A DNA stretch of 64,000 nt from a bacterium M00.F.Ca.ET.205.01.1.1. Its GTDB lineage: Bacteria; Pseudomonadota; Alphaproteobacteria; Rhizobiales; Rhizobiaceae. This document shows positions 16,694 through 24,961 of this stretch, piece after piece. Both the position numbers and the translations under genes were made by a program. The stretch covers positions 62,001-126,000 of the forward strand of contig SRUQ01000009.1 of NCBI GenBank assembly GCA_004791255.1, written 5' to 3'. Numbering within the stretch: the stretch's first letter is position 1; the number at the start of each line of letters is the position of its first letter. The notes beneath the pieces were generated by a model. That model had not been told where the DNA came from. It saw only the letters and a program-made list of their open reading frames with translations, and made no database searches.

Positions 16694-18175
16694 ATGGCCA
16701 AGGTCGCTATCCGCAACGAAATCCGTTTCATCCTCAACGGCAGGGATGTCGCGCTGTCCTCGGTCGCGCCCGATGCGACCTTGCTCGACTGGCTGCGGCT
16801 TGACCGCGCGCTGCGCGGCACCAAGGAAGGCTGCGCCGAGGGCGATTGCGGCGCCTGCACCGTGCTGGTCGGCAAGCTCTCGGCCGATGGTCTGGTCTAT
16901 GAAAGTGTCAATGCCTGCATCCGCTTCATGGGCTCGCTCGATGGCACGCATGTTGTTACCGTGGAACATCTGCGCGGCGATGGCGAAAAACTGCATCCGG
17001 TGCAGCAGGCGATGGTCGATTTCCATGGCTCGCAATGCGGCTTCTGCACGCCGGGCTTCGTCATGTCGCTCTACGGTCTGTGGATGAAGTCGCCAGCCCC
17101 CTCGGATGCGGCGATCGAAAAGGCGCTGCAGGGCAATCTCTGCCGCTGCACCGGCTATGAAGCGATCATGCGCGCCGCGCATGCCATCTCCAGCTACGGC
17201 AAGGCGGAGAAGGATCCGCTGGCGGCGGAGCGCAAGTCGATCACGGCGAGGCTCGAAGCCATCCATGACGGCGCCCGGGTCGAGATCGGCGCCGGCAAGG
17301 CGCGGATTATAGTGCCGGCCGATGCCGACGATTTCGCCGCTATTTTGGAGAAGGAACCGGCCGCCACCGTCGTCGCCGGCTCGACCGATGTCGGCCTGTG
17401 GGTGACCAAGCATATGCGCGATATCTCGCCGGCGATTTTCATCGGCAATCTCGACGGGCTCTGCGCCATCTCGGAAGACGATGGCGTCATCTCGATCGGC
17501 GCCGGCGTCACCTACACCGATGCATTCTCGACGCTGTCGAAACGCATTCCGGCGCTGGGGCCGCTGGTTGACCGCATCGGCGGCGAGCAGGTGCGCAACA
17601 TGGGCACCATCGGCGGCAACATCGCCAACGGTTCGCCGATCGGCGACACGCCGCCGCCAATGATCGCGCTGGGAGCACGGCTCACTTTGCGCAAGGGCAA
17701 GAAGCGGCGCACGATTGCGCTTGAAGATTTCTTCATCGCTTACGGCAAGCAGGACCGCCAGCCGGGCGAATTCGTCGAAGCCGTGCATGTTCCCGTGCCG
17801 GCCAAGGGCACAAAGTTTGCCGTCTACAAGATCACCAAGCGCCGCGACGAGGACATCACCGCGACCCTTGGCGCCTTCTATCTGACTCTCGCCAAGGATG
17901 GCACGGTCGCCGATATCCGCATCGCCTATGGCGGCATGGCGGCAACGCCGAAGCGGGCATCCGCGGTCGAGAAGGCGTTGATGGGAAAGGTCTGGAACGA
18001 AACCACGGTAGAGGCGGCGATGGCTGAGTACGCCAGTGATTTCACCCCGCTCACCGACATGCGCGCATCGGCCGAATACCGGGCGCTGGCGGCGAAGAAC
18101 CTGTTGCTGCGGTTCTACGTGGAAACGACCGGCACCAAGGCGCCGTTCCAGGTGTCACGCAGAGAGGCGGCATGA
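16694..18175 (+). CDS. xdhA: Xanthine dehydrogenase small subunit (2Fe-2S and FAD)
   Basis: The 493-aa protein has a plant-type [2Fe-2S] domain (GCAEGDCGACTVL, about residues 46-58), the second [2Fe-2S] helical domain (QCGFCTPGFVMSLY and GNLCRCTGYEAIM, about 114-160) and a C-terminal FAD domain (VVAGSTDVGLWVTKHM, RNMGTIGGNIANGSPIGDTPP). It passes electrons from the molybdenum site to NAD+. The two-subunit layout is typical of proteobacterial XdhA/XdhB. Its stop overlaps the xdhB start. The GGGGGAG upstream is a clear ribosome site. Confidence 0.96.
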   Translation: MAKVAIRNEIRFILNGRDVALSSVAPDATLLDWLRLDRALRGTKEGCAEGDCGACTVLVGKLSADGLVYESVNACIRFMGSLDGTHVVTVEHLRGDGEKLHPVQQAMVDFHGSQCGFCTPGFVMSLYGLWMKSPAPSDAAIEKALQGNLCRCTGYEAIMRAAHAISSYGKAEKDPLAAERKSITARLEAIHDGARVEIGAGKARIIVPADADDFAAILEKEPAATVVAGSTDVGLWVTKHMRDISPAIFIGNLDGLCAISEDDGVISIGAGVTYTDAFSTLSKRIPALGPLVDRIGGEQVRNMGTIGGNIANGSPIGDTPPPMIALGARLTLRKGKKRRTIALEDFFIAYGKQDRQPGEFVEAVHVPVPAKGTKFAVYKITKRRDEDITATLGAFYLTLAKDGTVADIRIAYGGMAATPKRASAVEKALMGKVWNETTVEAAMAEYASDFTPLTDMRASAEYRALAAKNLLLRFYVETTGTKAPFQVSRREAA

Positions 18176-20526
18176 TGAACAAGCACGCCACGCCGAACCT
18201 CAAGGCCGAGAAGATCGCCGGCGGCGTCGCCACCGATCAGCGGCACGATTCCGCCCACAAGCATGTCAGCGGCAGCGCCGTCTATATCGACGACATGCCG
18301 GAACCGGCCGGCATGCTGCATGGCTGCCTTGGCCTGTCCACGGCAACCCATGCGACCATCACCAAAATGGACCTGTCGGCGGTGCGCGCGGCGCCGGGCG
18401 TTGTCGACGTGCTGACTGCCAGCGACGTGCCTGGCGAAAACGATATTTCGCCGACCGGTCGCCACGACGAGCCGGTTCTGGCCGACGAAAAGGTTCAGTT
18501 CTACGGCCAGCCGATCTTCTGCGTCATCGCCGAGACGCGCGAGCAGGCGCGCCGCGCTACCAGGCTGGCCAGGGTCGAGTACAAGGAATTGCCTTTCGTT
18601 ACCGATATCGGCGGGCTCGACCCGCGGAAGGACAGACTGGTCACGCCGCCGCTCACGTTGAAACGCGGCGATGCTGCGGCCGCGATCCGCCAGGCGCCGC
18701 GCCGTTTGACAGGAAAAATGCGCGTCGGCGGCCAGGAGCATTTCTATCTCGAAGGCCATATCGCCGTGGCCGTTCCGGGCGAGGATCAGGACGTCACCAT
18801 CTATTCCTCGACCCAGCACCCGAGCGAAGTGCAGCATATGGTCAGCCATGCGCTCGGCGTGCCGAGCAACGCCATCACGGTGGAAATCCGCCGCATGGGC
18901 GGCGGCTTCGGCGGCAAGGAGACGCAAGGCAACCAGTTTGCGGCGCTCGCCGCGATTGCCGCCAAGAAACACCATCGCGCGGTGAAAATCCGGCCCGACC
19001 GCGACGACGACATGACCGCAACCGGCAAGCGCCATGATTTCCTCGTCGACTACGAGGTCGGCTTCGACGACGATGGCAACATTCTCGGCGTCGATTTCAT
19101 GTTCGCGGCGCGCTGCGGCTTCTCCTCGGATTTGTCCGGCCCGGTCACCGACCGCGCCCTGTTCCACTGCGACAACACCTATTTCTGGCCGGCGGTGCAC
19201 GCACAGTCGGCGCCGCTCTATACCAACACCGTGTCGAACACCGCCTTTCGCGGCTTCGGCGGTCCGCAAGGCATGGTCGGTGCCGAGCGTGTCATCGACG
19301 AGGTTGCCTTTGCGGTCGGCAAGGACCCGCTCGAAATCCGCAAGAAGAATTTTTATGGCACCAGCGACCGCAACATCACGCCCTATCATCAGACGGTCGA
19401 GGACAACATCATCCAGCGCATCGTCGCAGAGCTGGAGCAAAGCGCGAACTATGCGCGGCGGCGGCGCGAGATATCCGCCTTCAATGCCAACAGCCGTTTC
19501 ATCAAGCGCGGCCTGGCGCTGACGCCGGTCAAATTCGGCATCTCGTTCACGGCGACGCACTACAACCAGGCCGGCGCCCTGGTGCATGTCTATACCGACG
19601 GTTCGGTGCATCTGAACCATGGCGGCACCGAGATGGGGCAAGGTCTCTACGTCAAGGTCGCGCAAGTGGTGGCGGAAGAATTCCAGATCGACCTCGACCA
19701 GGTGAAGATCACCGCGACCACCACCGGCAAGGTACCCAACACCTCTGCCACCGCCGCGTCGTCCGGCACCGATCTCAACGGCATGGCGGCGCAGAACGGC
19801 GCCCGCCAGATCAAGGACCGGCTGACCGATTTCGCCGCCGAAAAGTACCAGGTGCCGCGCGACCAGGTGCTGTTCCTGCCCAACCGCGTGCGCATCGGCA
19901 ATCAGGAGATCGCTTTCGCCGACCTCGTCAAGCAGGCCTATATGGCCCGCATCCAGCTGTCGGCGGCGGGCTTTTACAAGACGCCTAAGATCCACTGGAA
20001 CCGCGACAAGGGCGAGGGCCGTCCGTTCTATTATTTCGCCTATGGCGCCTCCTGCTCGGAAGTCTCGGTCGACACGCTGACCGGCGAATATGTGGTCGAT
20101 CGCACCGACATCCTGCACGAGACCGGCCGTTCGCTGAACCGCGCCATCGACCTTGGCCAGGTCGAGGGCGGCTTCATCCAGGGCATGGGCTGGCTGACGA
20201 CGGAGGAGTTGTGGTGGGACGACAAGGGCCGGCTGCGCACCCACGCGCCGTCGACCTACAAGATTCCGCTCGCCTCCGACCGGCCGAAGATCTTCAACGT
20301 GACCTTGGCCGACTGGCCGGAGGCCGGCGAGCCGACGATCCATCGTTCCAAGGCCGTCGGGGAGCCGCCTTTCCCGCTCGGCATGTCGGTGCTGCATGCG
20401 CTGTCGGATGCGGTGGCAAGCGTCGCCGACCACAAGTTCTGTCCGCGCCTCGATGCTCCGGCAACACCAGAACGCGTGCTGATGGCGATCGAGCTGCTGA
20501 AGCAGGAAGCCGCAAAACCGGTCTGA
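18172..20526 (+). CDS. xdhB: Xanthine dehydrogenase large subunit (molybdopterin)
   Basis: The 784-aa protein has the xanthine dehydrogenase molybdopterin motifs GQPIFCVIAETREQAR, MGGGFGGKETQ, NTAFRGFGGPQGM (substrate Arg), GGTEMGQGLYVKV and the catalytic-Glu segment AVGEPPFPLGMSV near the C-terminus. All key residues seem present. It oxidises hypoxanthine/xanthine to urate with XdhA. The start overlaps the xdhA stop (ATGATG at 18172; the second ATG is an alternative). The XdhC insertion chaperone gene follows about 60 bp downstream. Confidence 0.96.
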   Translation: MMNKHATPNLKAEKIAGGVATDQRHDSAHKHVSGSAVYIDDMPEPAGMLHGCLGLSTATHATITKMDLSAVRAAPGVVDVLTASDVPGENDISPTGRHDEPVLADEKVQFYGQPIFCVIAETREQARRATRLARVEYKELPFVTDIGGLDPRKDRLVTPPLTLKRGDAAAAIRQAPRRLTGKMRVGGQEHFYLEGHIAVAVPGEDQDVTIYSSTQHPSEVQHMVSHALGVPSNAITVEIRRMGGGFGGKETQGNQFAALAAIAAKKHHRAVKIRPDRDDDMTATGKRHDFLVDYEVGFDDDGNILGVDFMFAARCGFSSDLSGPVTDRALFHCDNTYFWPAVHAQSAPLYTNTVSNTAFRGFGGPQGMVGAERVIDEVAFAVGKDPLEIRKKNFYGTSDRNITPYHQTVEDNIIQRIVAELEQSANYARRRREISAFNANSRFIKRGLALTPVKFGISFTATHYNQAGALVHVYTDGSVHLNHGGTEMGQGLYVKVAQVVAEEFQIDLDQVKITATTTGKVPNTSATAASSGTDLNGMAAQNGARQIKDRLTDFAAEKYQVPRDQVLFLPNRVRIGNQEIAFADLVKQAYMARIQLSAAGFYKTPKIHWNRDKGEGRPFYYFAYGASCSEVSVDTLTGEYVVDRTDILHETGRSLNRAIDLGQVEGGFIQGMGWLTTEELWWDDKGRLRTHAPSTYKIPLASDRPKIFNVTLADWPEAGEPTIHRSKAVGEPPFPLGMSVLHALSDAVASVADHKFCPRLDAPATPERVLMAIELLKQEAAKPV

Positions 20527-20588
20527 TCAAGCCAGAACGTGCAAATTGGGGCTGAAAACTCTATATTTCCCAGGTGGGAATGCAGACG

Positions 20589-21488
20589 ATGAACTCGAAA
20601 GTGCAAAGCCTGAAAGCCTTTCTCGGCAGCGCCGCCCGGCTTGCGCTGGTCGAAGTGACCGGCACGAAAGGCTCGACGCCGCGCGAGAAGGGCGCCTTCA
20701 TGCTCGTCTCGCATGCCGCGACATCAGGCACGATCGGCGGCGGCCAGCTCGAATACATGGCCATCGACAAGGCCAGGCAGACGCTTGGCTCCTCACCCTC
20801 AAAAAGGGGGGGCGCCCGTATCGAGGTCAACGAAGTCTGCGCCACGCTCGACGTGCCGCTCGGCCCCGAGATCGGCCAGTGCTGCGGCGGCCGGGTCGAG
20901 GTATCGATCAGGGTCGTCGATGCCGCGCTGGCCGCCGAACTGATTGCAGCGGCGGAGGCCGAGGAGGCGGACATGCCGCATGTCTACGTCTTCGGCGGTG
21001 GCCATGTCGGCCAGGCACTGGCCGCATCGCTTGCGCTCTTGCCCGTTCATGCCGTTGTCATCGAGACCCGCGCCGAAGCCCTGGACAGCATGCCGATGTC
21101 AGTCGAGACCCGTTTGACGCCGATGCCCGAGGCTGAGGTGCGTAACGCGCCGCCTGGCACGGCTTTCGCCATCCTCACCCACGACCATGCGCTGGATTTC
21201 CTGATCGTGTCCGAGGCGCTGAAGCGCGACGACGCGGCCTATGTCGGCATGATCGGCTCGAAAACCAAGAAAGCGACGTTCCGGAACTGGTTCCTGAAAT
21301 CGGCGGACGGCGAAGAGAGGCAGTTCGCCCGCCTCGTGTCGCCGATCGGCGGCGATGCGGTCAAGGACAAACGTCCGCCGGTCATCGCCGCGTTGGCCGC
21401 CGCTGAAATCATGACGGCGTTGGCCGCCCACAACGCGGCATCAAATGACGGTCACCAGGCTCGCCCAGACAAGGTGATAGCCGGCTAA
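20589..21488 (+). CDS. xdhC: Xanthine dehydrogenase accessory protein XdhC
   Basis: The product is about 299 aa with the XdhC signatures EVTGTKGSTPREKGAFMLVS, GTIGGGQLEYMAI, EIGQCCGGRVEV (molybdenum-cofactor-binding Cys) and the Rossmann segment VYVFGGGHVGQALAASL, then DAAYVGMIGSKTKKATF. It binds and inserts the sulfurated molybdenum cofactor into XdhB. I place the start at the ATG at 20589, with GGTGGGA about nine bases upstream; GTG 20574 and ATG 20580 are in frame. A dispersed repeat begins immediately at the stop. Confidence 0.93.
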   Translation: MNSKVQSLKAFLGSAARLALVEVTGTKGSTPREKGAFMLVSHAATSGTIGGGQLEYMAIDKARQTLGSSPSKRGGARIEVNEVCATLDVPLGPEIGQCCGGRVEVSIRVVDAALAAELIAAAEAEEADMPHVYVFGGGHVGQALAASLALLPVHAVVIETRAEALDSMPMSVETRLTPMPEAEVRNAPPGTAFAILTHDHALDFLIVSEALKRDDAAYVGMIGSKTKKATFRNWFLKSADGEERQFARLVSPIGGDAVKDKRPPVIAALAAAEIMTALAAHNAASNDGHQARPDKVIAG

Positions 21489-21540
21489 AGCAATACCAGG
21501 AAAAGTGTGAACGGTTTTCCGTCGGGAATTGCGTCAAAAC
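21489..21540. repeat. Dispersed intergenic repeat, copy B
   Basis: This is the shorter copy of the element at 662-738, lacking the internal palindromic insert. It fills most of the gap between the convergent xdhC and flavin monooxygenase genes, where it could act in transcript termination. Confidence 0.7.
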
Positions 21541-21556
21541 AAACCCTGGCTGCGAA

Positions 21557-22807
21557 CTATCCCGGTCGTTTCAAACCGAGATGCTCGCGCAGCGTGGCGC
21601 CTTCATACTCCTTGCGGAACAGGCCGCGCCGCTGCAGTTCGGGCACCACCAGCGTGGCAAAGGCATCGAGTTCGCCGGGGAAGTAAGCCGGCATGACGTT
21701 GAAGCCGTCGGCGGCACCCCCTTCGAACCGCGCCTGCAACTCGTCCGCGATCTGCACTGCTGTGCCGGCGATGCGCCAATGGCCGCGCGCGCCGGCGAAA
21801 TGCCGGGCAAGCTGGCGGATGGAAAGGCCGTCGCGGCGCGACTGCTCGATGACCAGCGCCTGCCGGCTTTTCATCCCCTCGCTCTCCGGCAGTTCCGGCA
21901 GCGGCCCGTCGATCGGATAGCGCCAGAGGTCGGAGATGCTGAGATAGCCGGACAGCAGGGCGACGCCGACATCGTCTGGGATCAGTTCCTGCAGTTCCTC
22001 GAATTTCTCGCGCGCCTCGGCCTCGGTTTCAGCCACCACTGGCGCGACGCCAGGCATGATCTTGATGTCGTCGGGTTCGCGCCCATAGGTCGCCATGCGG
22101 CTCTTGAGGTCGTCATAAAAAGCCTTCGCTTCCTCGAAGGTCTGCGCTGCCGTGAACACCACGTCGGCAGTGCGGGCGGCGAGGTCGCGGCCGACATCGG
22201 AGGCGCCGGCCTGGACCATGACAGGCGCACCTTGCGGCGAGCGCGGCAGGTCGAGCGGATCGCGCACCGAAAAGCTCTGGCCGTCATGGCCCCGGAAGCT
22301 TTCGCCGTGCCAGAGCCCGGTCACCACCTTGGCGAATTCGCGCGCCCGTTCGTAGCGGTCGGCGTGCGGCTTCAGGCCCGTCGAGCCGAAATTGGCGGCC
22401 TCGATGGGACTGGCCGAGGTCACCAGGTTCCAGCCGGCGCGGCCACCGCTGAGCTGATCGAGCGACAGGAAGGTACGTGCCAGGCCGTAGGGCTCGTTGT
22501 AGCTGGTCGAGGCCGTCGAGACGAGGCCGATGCGGCTGGTCTGCACGGCAAGCGCCGACAGCAGGCTGATCGGCTCGAAGCCGATCGAGCGCGAAGTCTG
22601 GCTGGCGATGGCCACATTGGCCTCGCGCAGGCCTGCGGCGTCCTCGCAGAAGACCATGTCGAACTTCGCTGCTTCCGCGGTTCGCGCCAACTGGATGTAA
22701 TGGTCGATGTCGATGCCGGCCGTCACATCCGCCTTGGGGTGGCGCCAGGCGGCGATGTGATGGCCCGTCGCCCACAGGAAGGCGCCGAGCTTCATCTGGC
22801 GGGTCAT
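21557..22807 (-). CDS. LLM-class flavin-dependent monooxygenase (NtaA/SnaA type)
   Basis: The 416-aa protein has a bacterial luciferase-like TIM barrel with MKLGAFLWATGHHIAAWRHP, DMVFCEDAAGLRE, SLDQLSGGRAGWNLVTSASPIEAANFG and APVMVQAGASDVGRDLAARTADVVFT, all typical of the nitrilotriacetate/pristinamycin/desulfurisation monooxygenase branch. It uses reduced FMN and oxygen on an unknown organosulfur, amine or xenobiotic substrate. It overlaps a second such gene by 4 bp. No flavin reductase or sulfonate transporter is beside it, so reduced flavin must come from elsewhere. Confidence 0.9.
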   Translation of the reverse strand: MTRQMKLGAFLWATGHHIAAWRHPKADVTAGIDIDHYIQLARTAEAAKFDMVFCEDAAGLREANVAIASQTSRSIGFEPISLLSALAVQTSRIGLVSTASTSYNEPYGLARTFLSLDQLSGGRAGWNLVTSASPIEAANFGSTGLKPHADRYERAREFAKVVTGLWHGESFRGHDGQSFSVRDPLDLPRSPQGAPVMVQAGASDVGRDLAARTADVVFTAAQTFEEAKAFYDDLKSRMATYGREPDDIKIMPGVAPVVAETEAEAREKFEELQELIPDDVGVALLSGYLSISDLWRYPIDGPLPELPESEGMKSRQALVIEQSRRDGLSIRQLARHFAGARGHWRIAGTAVQIADELQARFEGGAADGFNVMPAYFPGELDAFATLVVPELQRRGLFRKEYEGATLREHLGLKRPG

Positions 22808-23781
22808 TGCTCACCTCCGCCGGCCAGTCCAAGATGCGACCGCAACGTCGTGCCGCGATAGCGTTCTCGAAACAGCCCGCGCCGCCGCAGCTCCGGCAGA
22901 ACGCGATCGATGAAATCGTCGAACACCGAAAGCTGCGCGGGCAGGCGGATGTTGAAGCCATCGCATCCTCTCAAGCGGAACTCCTCTTCCAGCCTGCCTG
23001 CCAGCCCGCTGATGCTGTCGGCGGTGAGGGAAATATCAGTCAGAACCTTCACCGCATCCGGCTCGCGCCCGCACGCCGAAACCCGGCGCTTGAAGTCGTC
23101 ATGGCGCGCCTTGTTTTCTGCCGCCGGCCGTTCGTCCAGCAGAATGACATCGGCGGTACGGGCCGCAATGTCGAGGTCGCCCTCCGTCAGGCCGGACAGC
23201 ACCAGCACCGGCGTGTCCTGCGGCGACCGGGCGACATTCAGCGGTCCGCGTACCGAGAAGAACTCGCCCTTGTGGTCGAGCAGGTGCATTTTTTCGGGAT
23301 CATGGAAACGCCCACTGTCTCTGTCGAACAGCAGCGCGTCCGCGTCCCAGCCCTGCCAGAGGCCTTGGACGATGCCGATATATTCCTCCGAACGGCGGCG
23401 AAAATCTTCAGCGGAAAACCCGTCGGGACGGCTGAAATTGGCCGCCTCGCGCGGCGCCTGCGCCATGGTCGCGTTCCAGCCGGCGCGGCCGTGGCTGATG
23501 ATATCGAGCGAGGCAAAGCGGCGCGCCAGATTGTAGGGCTGGTGGGCAACCGTCGAGGCTGTAGCGACGAGGCCGATTTTCTCTGTCATGGTCGCTAGCG
23601 CGGCGACCAGAGTTGTCGCCTCGAACGGGCTACTCGACGCGGCGCTATGCGGCGCGGAGTCGTCGAGCACAATCATGTCCAACCCCGCCGCTTCCGCCTG
23701 TCGGGCGAAGCCTGCCAGGTCGCTGAAAGTGAGCGCCTGCCCGTTTGCGAGGGCAATGTCGAGCGAAACGGCGAGATACAT
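22804..23781 (-). CDS. LLM-class flavin-dependent monooxygenase, second copy
   Basis: The 325-aa protein has the same fold: FARQAEAAGLDMIVLDDSAPH, LDIISHGRAGWNATMAQAPREAANFS, and TPVLVLSGLTEGDLDIAARTADVILLDE. It lacks the long C-terminal part of its neighbour and is shorter than the usual ~430 aa, so it may need the partner or act on a different substrate. The ATG at 23781 has a 14-bp perfect palindrome 49 bp upstream. It is the first gene of the monooxygenase pair. Confidence 0.87.
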   Translation of the reverse strand: MYLAVSLDIALANGQALTFSDLAGFARQAEAAGLDMIVLDDSAPHSAASSSPFEATTLVAALATMTEKIGLVATASTVAHQPYNLARRFASLDIISHGRAGWNATMAQAPREAANFSRPDGFSAEDFRRRSEEYIGIVQGLWQGWDADALLFDRDSGRFHDPEKMHLLDHKGEFFSVRGPLNVARSPQDTPVLVLSGLTEGDLDIAARTADVILLDERPAAENKARHDDFKRRVSACGREPDAVKVLTDISLTADSISGLAGRLEEEFRLRGCDGFNIRLPAQLSVFDDFIDRVLPELRRRGLFRERYRGTTLRSHLGLAGGGEQ

Positions 23782-23829
23782 TTTTGCGGCCTATTTGGCT
23801 GCCAGCGAAGTCGCTTAGCCATCCGGCTA

Positions 23830-23843
23830 CCAACCTAGGTTGG
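23830..23843. promoter_or_regulatory. Perfect palindrome upstream of the monooxygenase pair
   Basis: CCAACCTAGGTTGG is self-complementary. The 10-mer ACCAACCTAG that forms its left part (23829-23838) recurs at 24857-24866, upstream of the LysR gene. It is a candidate operator for the LysR protein encoded between the two sites. Confidence 0.45.
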
Positions 23844-23902
23844 CATTCGCGCAAAGCAACCGGATCGGATAGGCCACGAGGCCGCCACTTGCCGGCCAGG
23901 GT

Positions 23903-24823
23903 CTACTTCCCCGCCAGAATATCCTTGATCAGCCGCTGGCAGCGCTCGGCCATGAAGTCGAGCAGCAGCCGCACCTTGGGGTCCTGCAGCTTTTTGTGCG
24001 GATAGACTGCGGCGAATTGCACCGGCGTCGGCGGGGTGCCGGTCAAGATCACTTTCAGCCGCCGGTCGCGGATGAAAGGTTCCACCTCGAAGCGCGGCTT
24101 GTTGATGATGCCGCGGCCCGACAGCGCCCAGCCGGTCAGCACGTCGCCATCGTCGGTGTCATAGGGGCCGTGCACTTCGAATTTCTGCGGGCCGGCAGGC
24201 GTCTGCAAGGTCCAGACATATTCGCGCGCGCCGGAATAGCGCAGCATCAGGCAGTCATGTTTCCGGCCGATCAATTCCTGCGGCTCGGTTGGTTCGCCGC
24301 GCGCTTCCAGATATTTGGGTGCGGCCACCAGCACGCGTTCGCACTCCATGATGCCGCGCATCCTGAGACTGGAATCCTCGATAATGCCAAGCCGGAAGGC
24401 GACGTCGATGCCCTCCTTCATGATGTCGACATTGTGGTCCGAGAGTCTCAGCCGCACCTCGATATCGGGATATTTGTCGTGGAAATCGGGAATGCCCGAG
24501 GCCACCAGCCGGCGGCCGAGCCCTAAAGGGGCGGTGACGCGGATGGTGCCGCGCGGCTGGCCCGATAGCGCCGAGACGGCGGCCTCCGCTTCGGTGATCG
24601 CCTCCAGGACCTGCTTGGCGCCCGCGTAAAAAACCGTGCCATGCTCGGTCGGCATCAATTGCCGTGTCGTGCGGTTGAACAGCCGCACGCCAAGATGCTT
24701 CTCCAGTTCCTTGATGCGGTTGGAGGCCACCGCCGGCGAAATGCGCATGTCGCGCCCGGCCGCCGACAGATTGCCGAGTTCGACGACGCGGACGAAAACG
24801 GCGATGTTGTCGAGATAGGCCAT
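23903..24823 (-). CDS. LysR-family transcriptional regulator
   Basis: The 306-aa protein starts with the LysR winged helix-turn-helix (MAYLDNIAVFVRVVELGNLSAAGRDMRISPAVASNRIKELEKHLGVRLFNRTTRQL, about residues 1-58) and continues with the periplasmic-binding-like effector domain (VRLRLSDHNVDIMKEGIDVAFRLG). It is divergent from puuD and downstream of the monooxygenase pair, so it may control either. The closest visible type is the CrgA/DmlR-like branch, recognisable by LxxRTTRxLxPTExG. The effector is unknown; urate or a related purine is a reasonable guess. Confidence 0.93.
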   Translation of the reverse strand: MAYLDNIAVFVRVVELGNLSAAGRDMRISPAVASNRIKELEKHLGVRLFNRTTRQLMPTEHGTVFYAGAKQVLEAITEAEAAVSALSGQPRGTIRVTAPLGLGRRLVASGIPDFHDKYPDIEVRLRLSDHNVDIMKEGIDVAFRLGIIEDSSLRMRGIMECERVLVAAPKYLEARGEPTEPQELIGRKHDCLMLRYSGAREYVWTLQTPAGPQKFEVHGPYDTDDGDVLTGWALSGRGIINKPRFEVEPFIRDRRLKVILTGTPPTPVQFAAVYPHKKLQDPKVRLLLDFMAERCQRLIKDILAGK

Positions 24824-24856
24824 ACGGATTTCGCGGCTCTCATGCGTCTACGTGGA

Positions 24857-24890
24857 ACCAACCTAGTATTTTCCATTTTTTTTTGAAAGT
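24857..24890. promoter_or_regulatory. LysR/puuD divergent control region
   Basis: The gap holds the 10-mer ACCAACCTAG (24857-24866) shared with the monooxygenase promoter. It is followed by TTTC and GAAA separated by 11 bp (24870-24888), an inverted pair with the spacing of LysR boxes around nine consecutive T. LysR regulators typically bind such sites to control the divergent gene and themselves. Confidence 0.45.
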
Positions 24891-24961
24891 CATCGTGCAC
24901 CCCGCCCCTTTTCGTTTGCGCGCCACACCGTAAAGTCACCTGATCGGCAGGGACGACTTCA

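Noticed and set aside
18115..20433. Very long open frame opposite xdhB, and similar ones opposite the ABC ATPase, the DctM gene and the indolepyruvate gene
   Set aside because: These antisense frames follow from GC-rich codon use in the true genes, have Arg/His/Asp-heavy composition and no recognisable domain.
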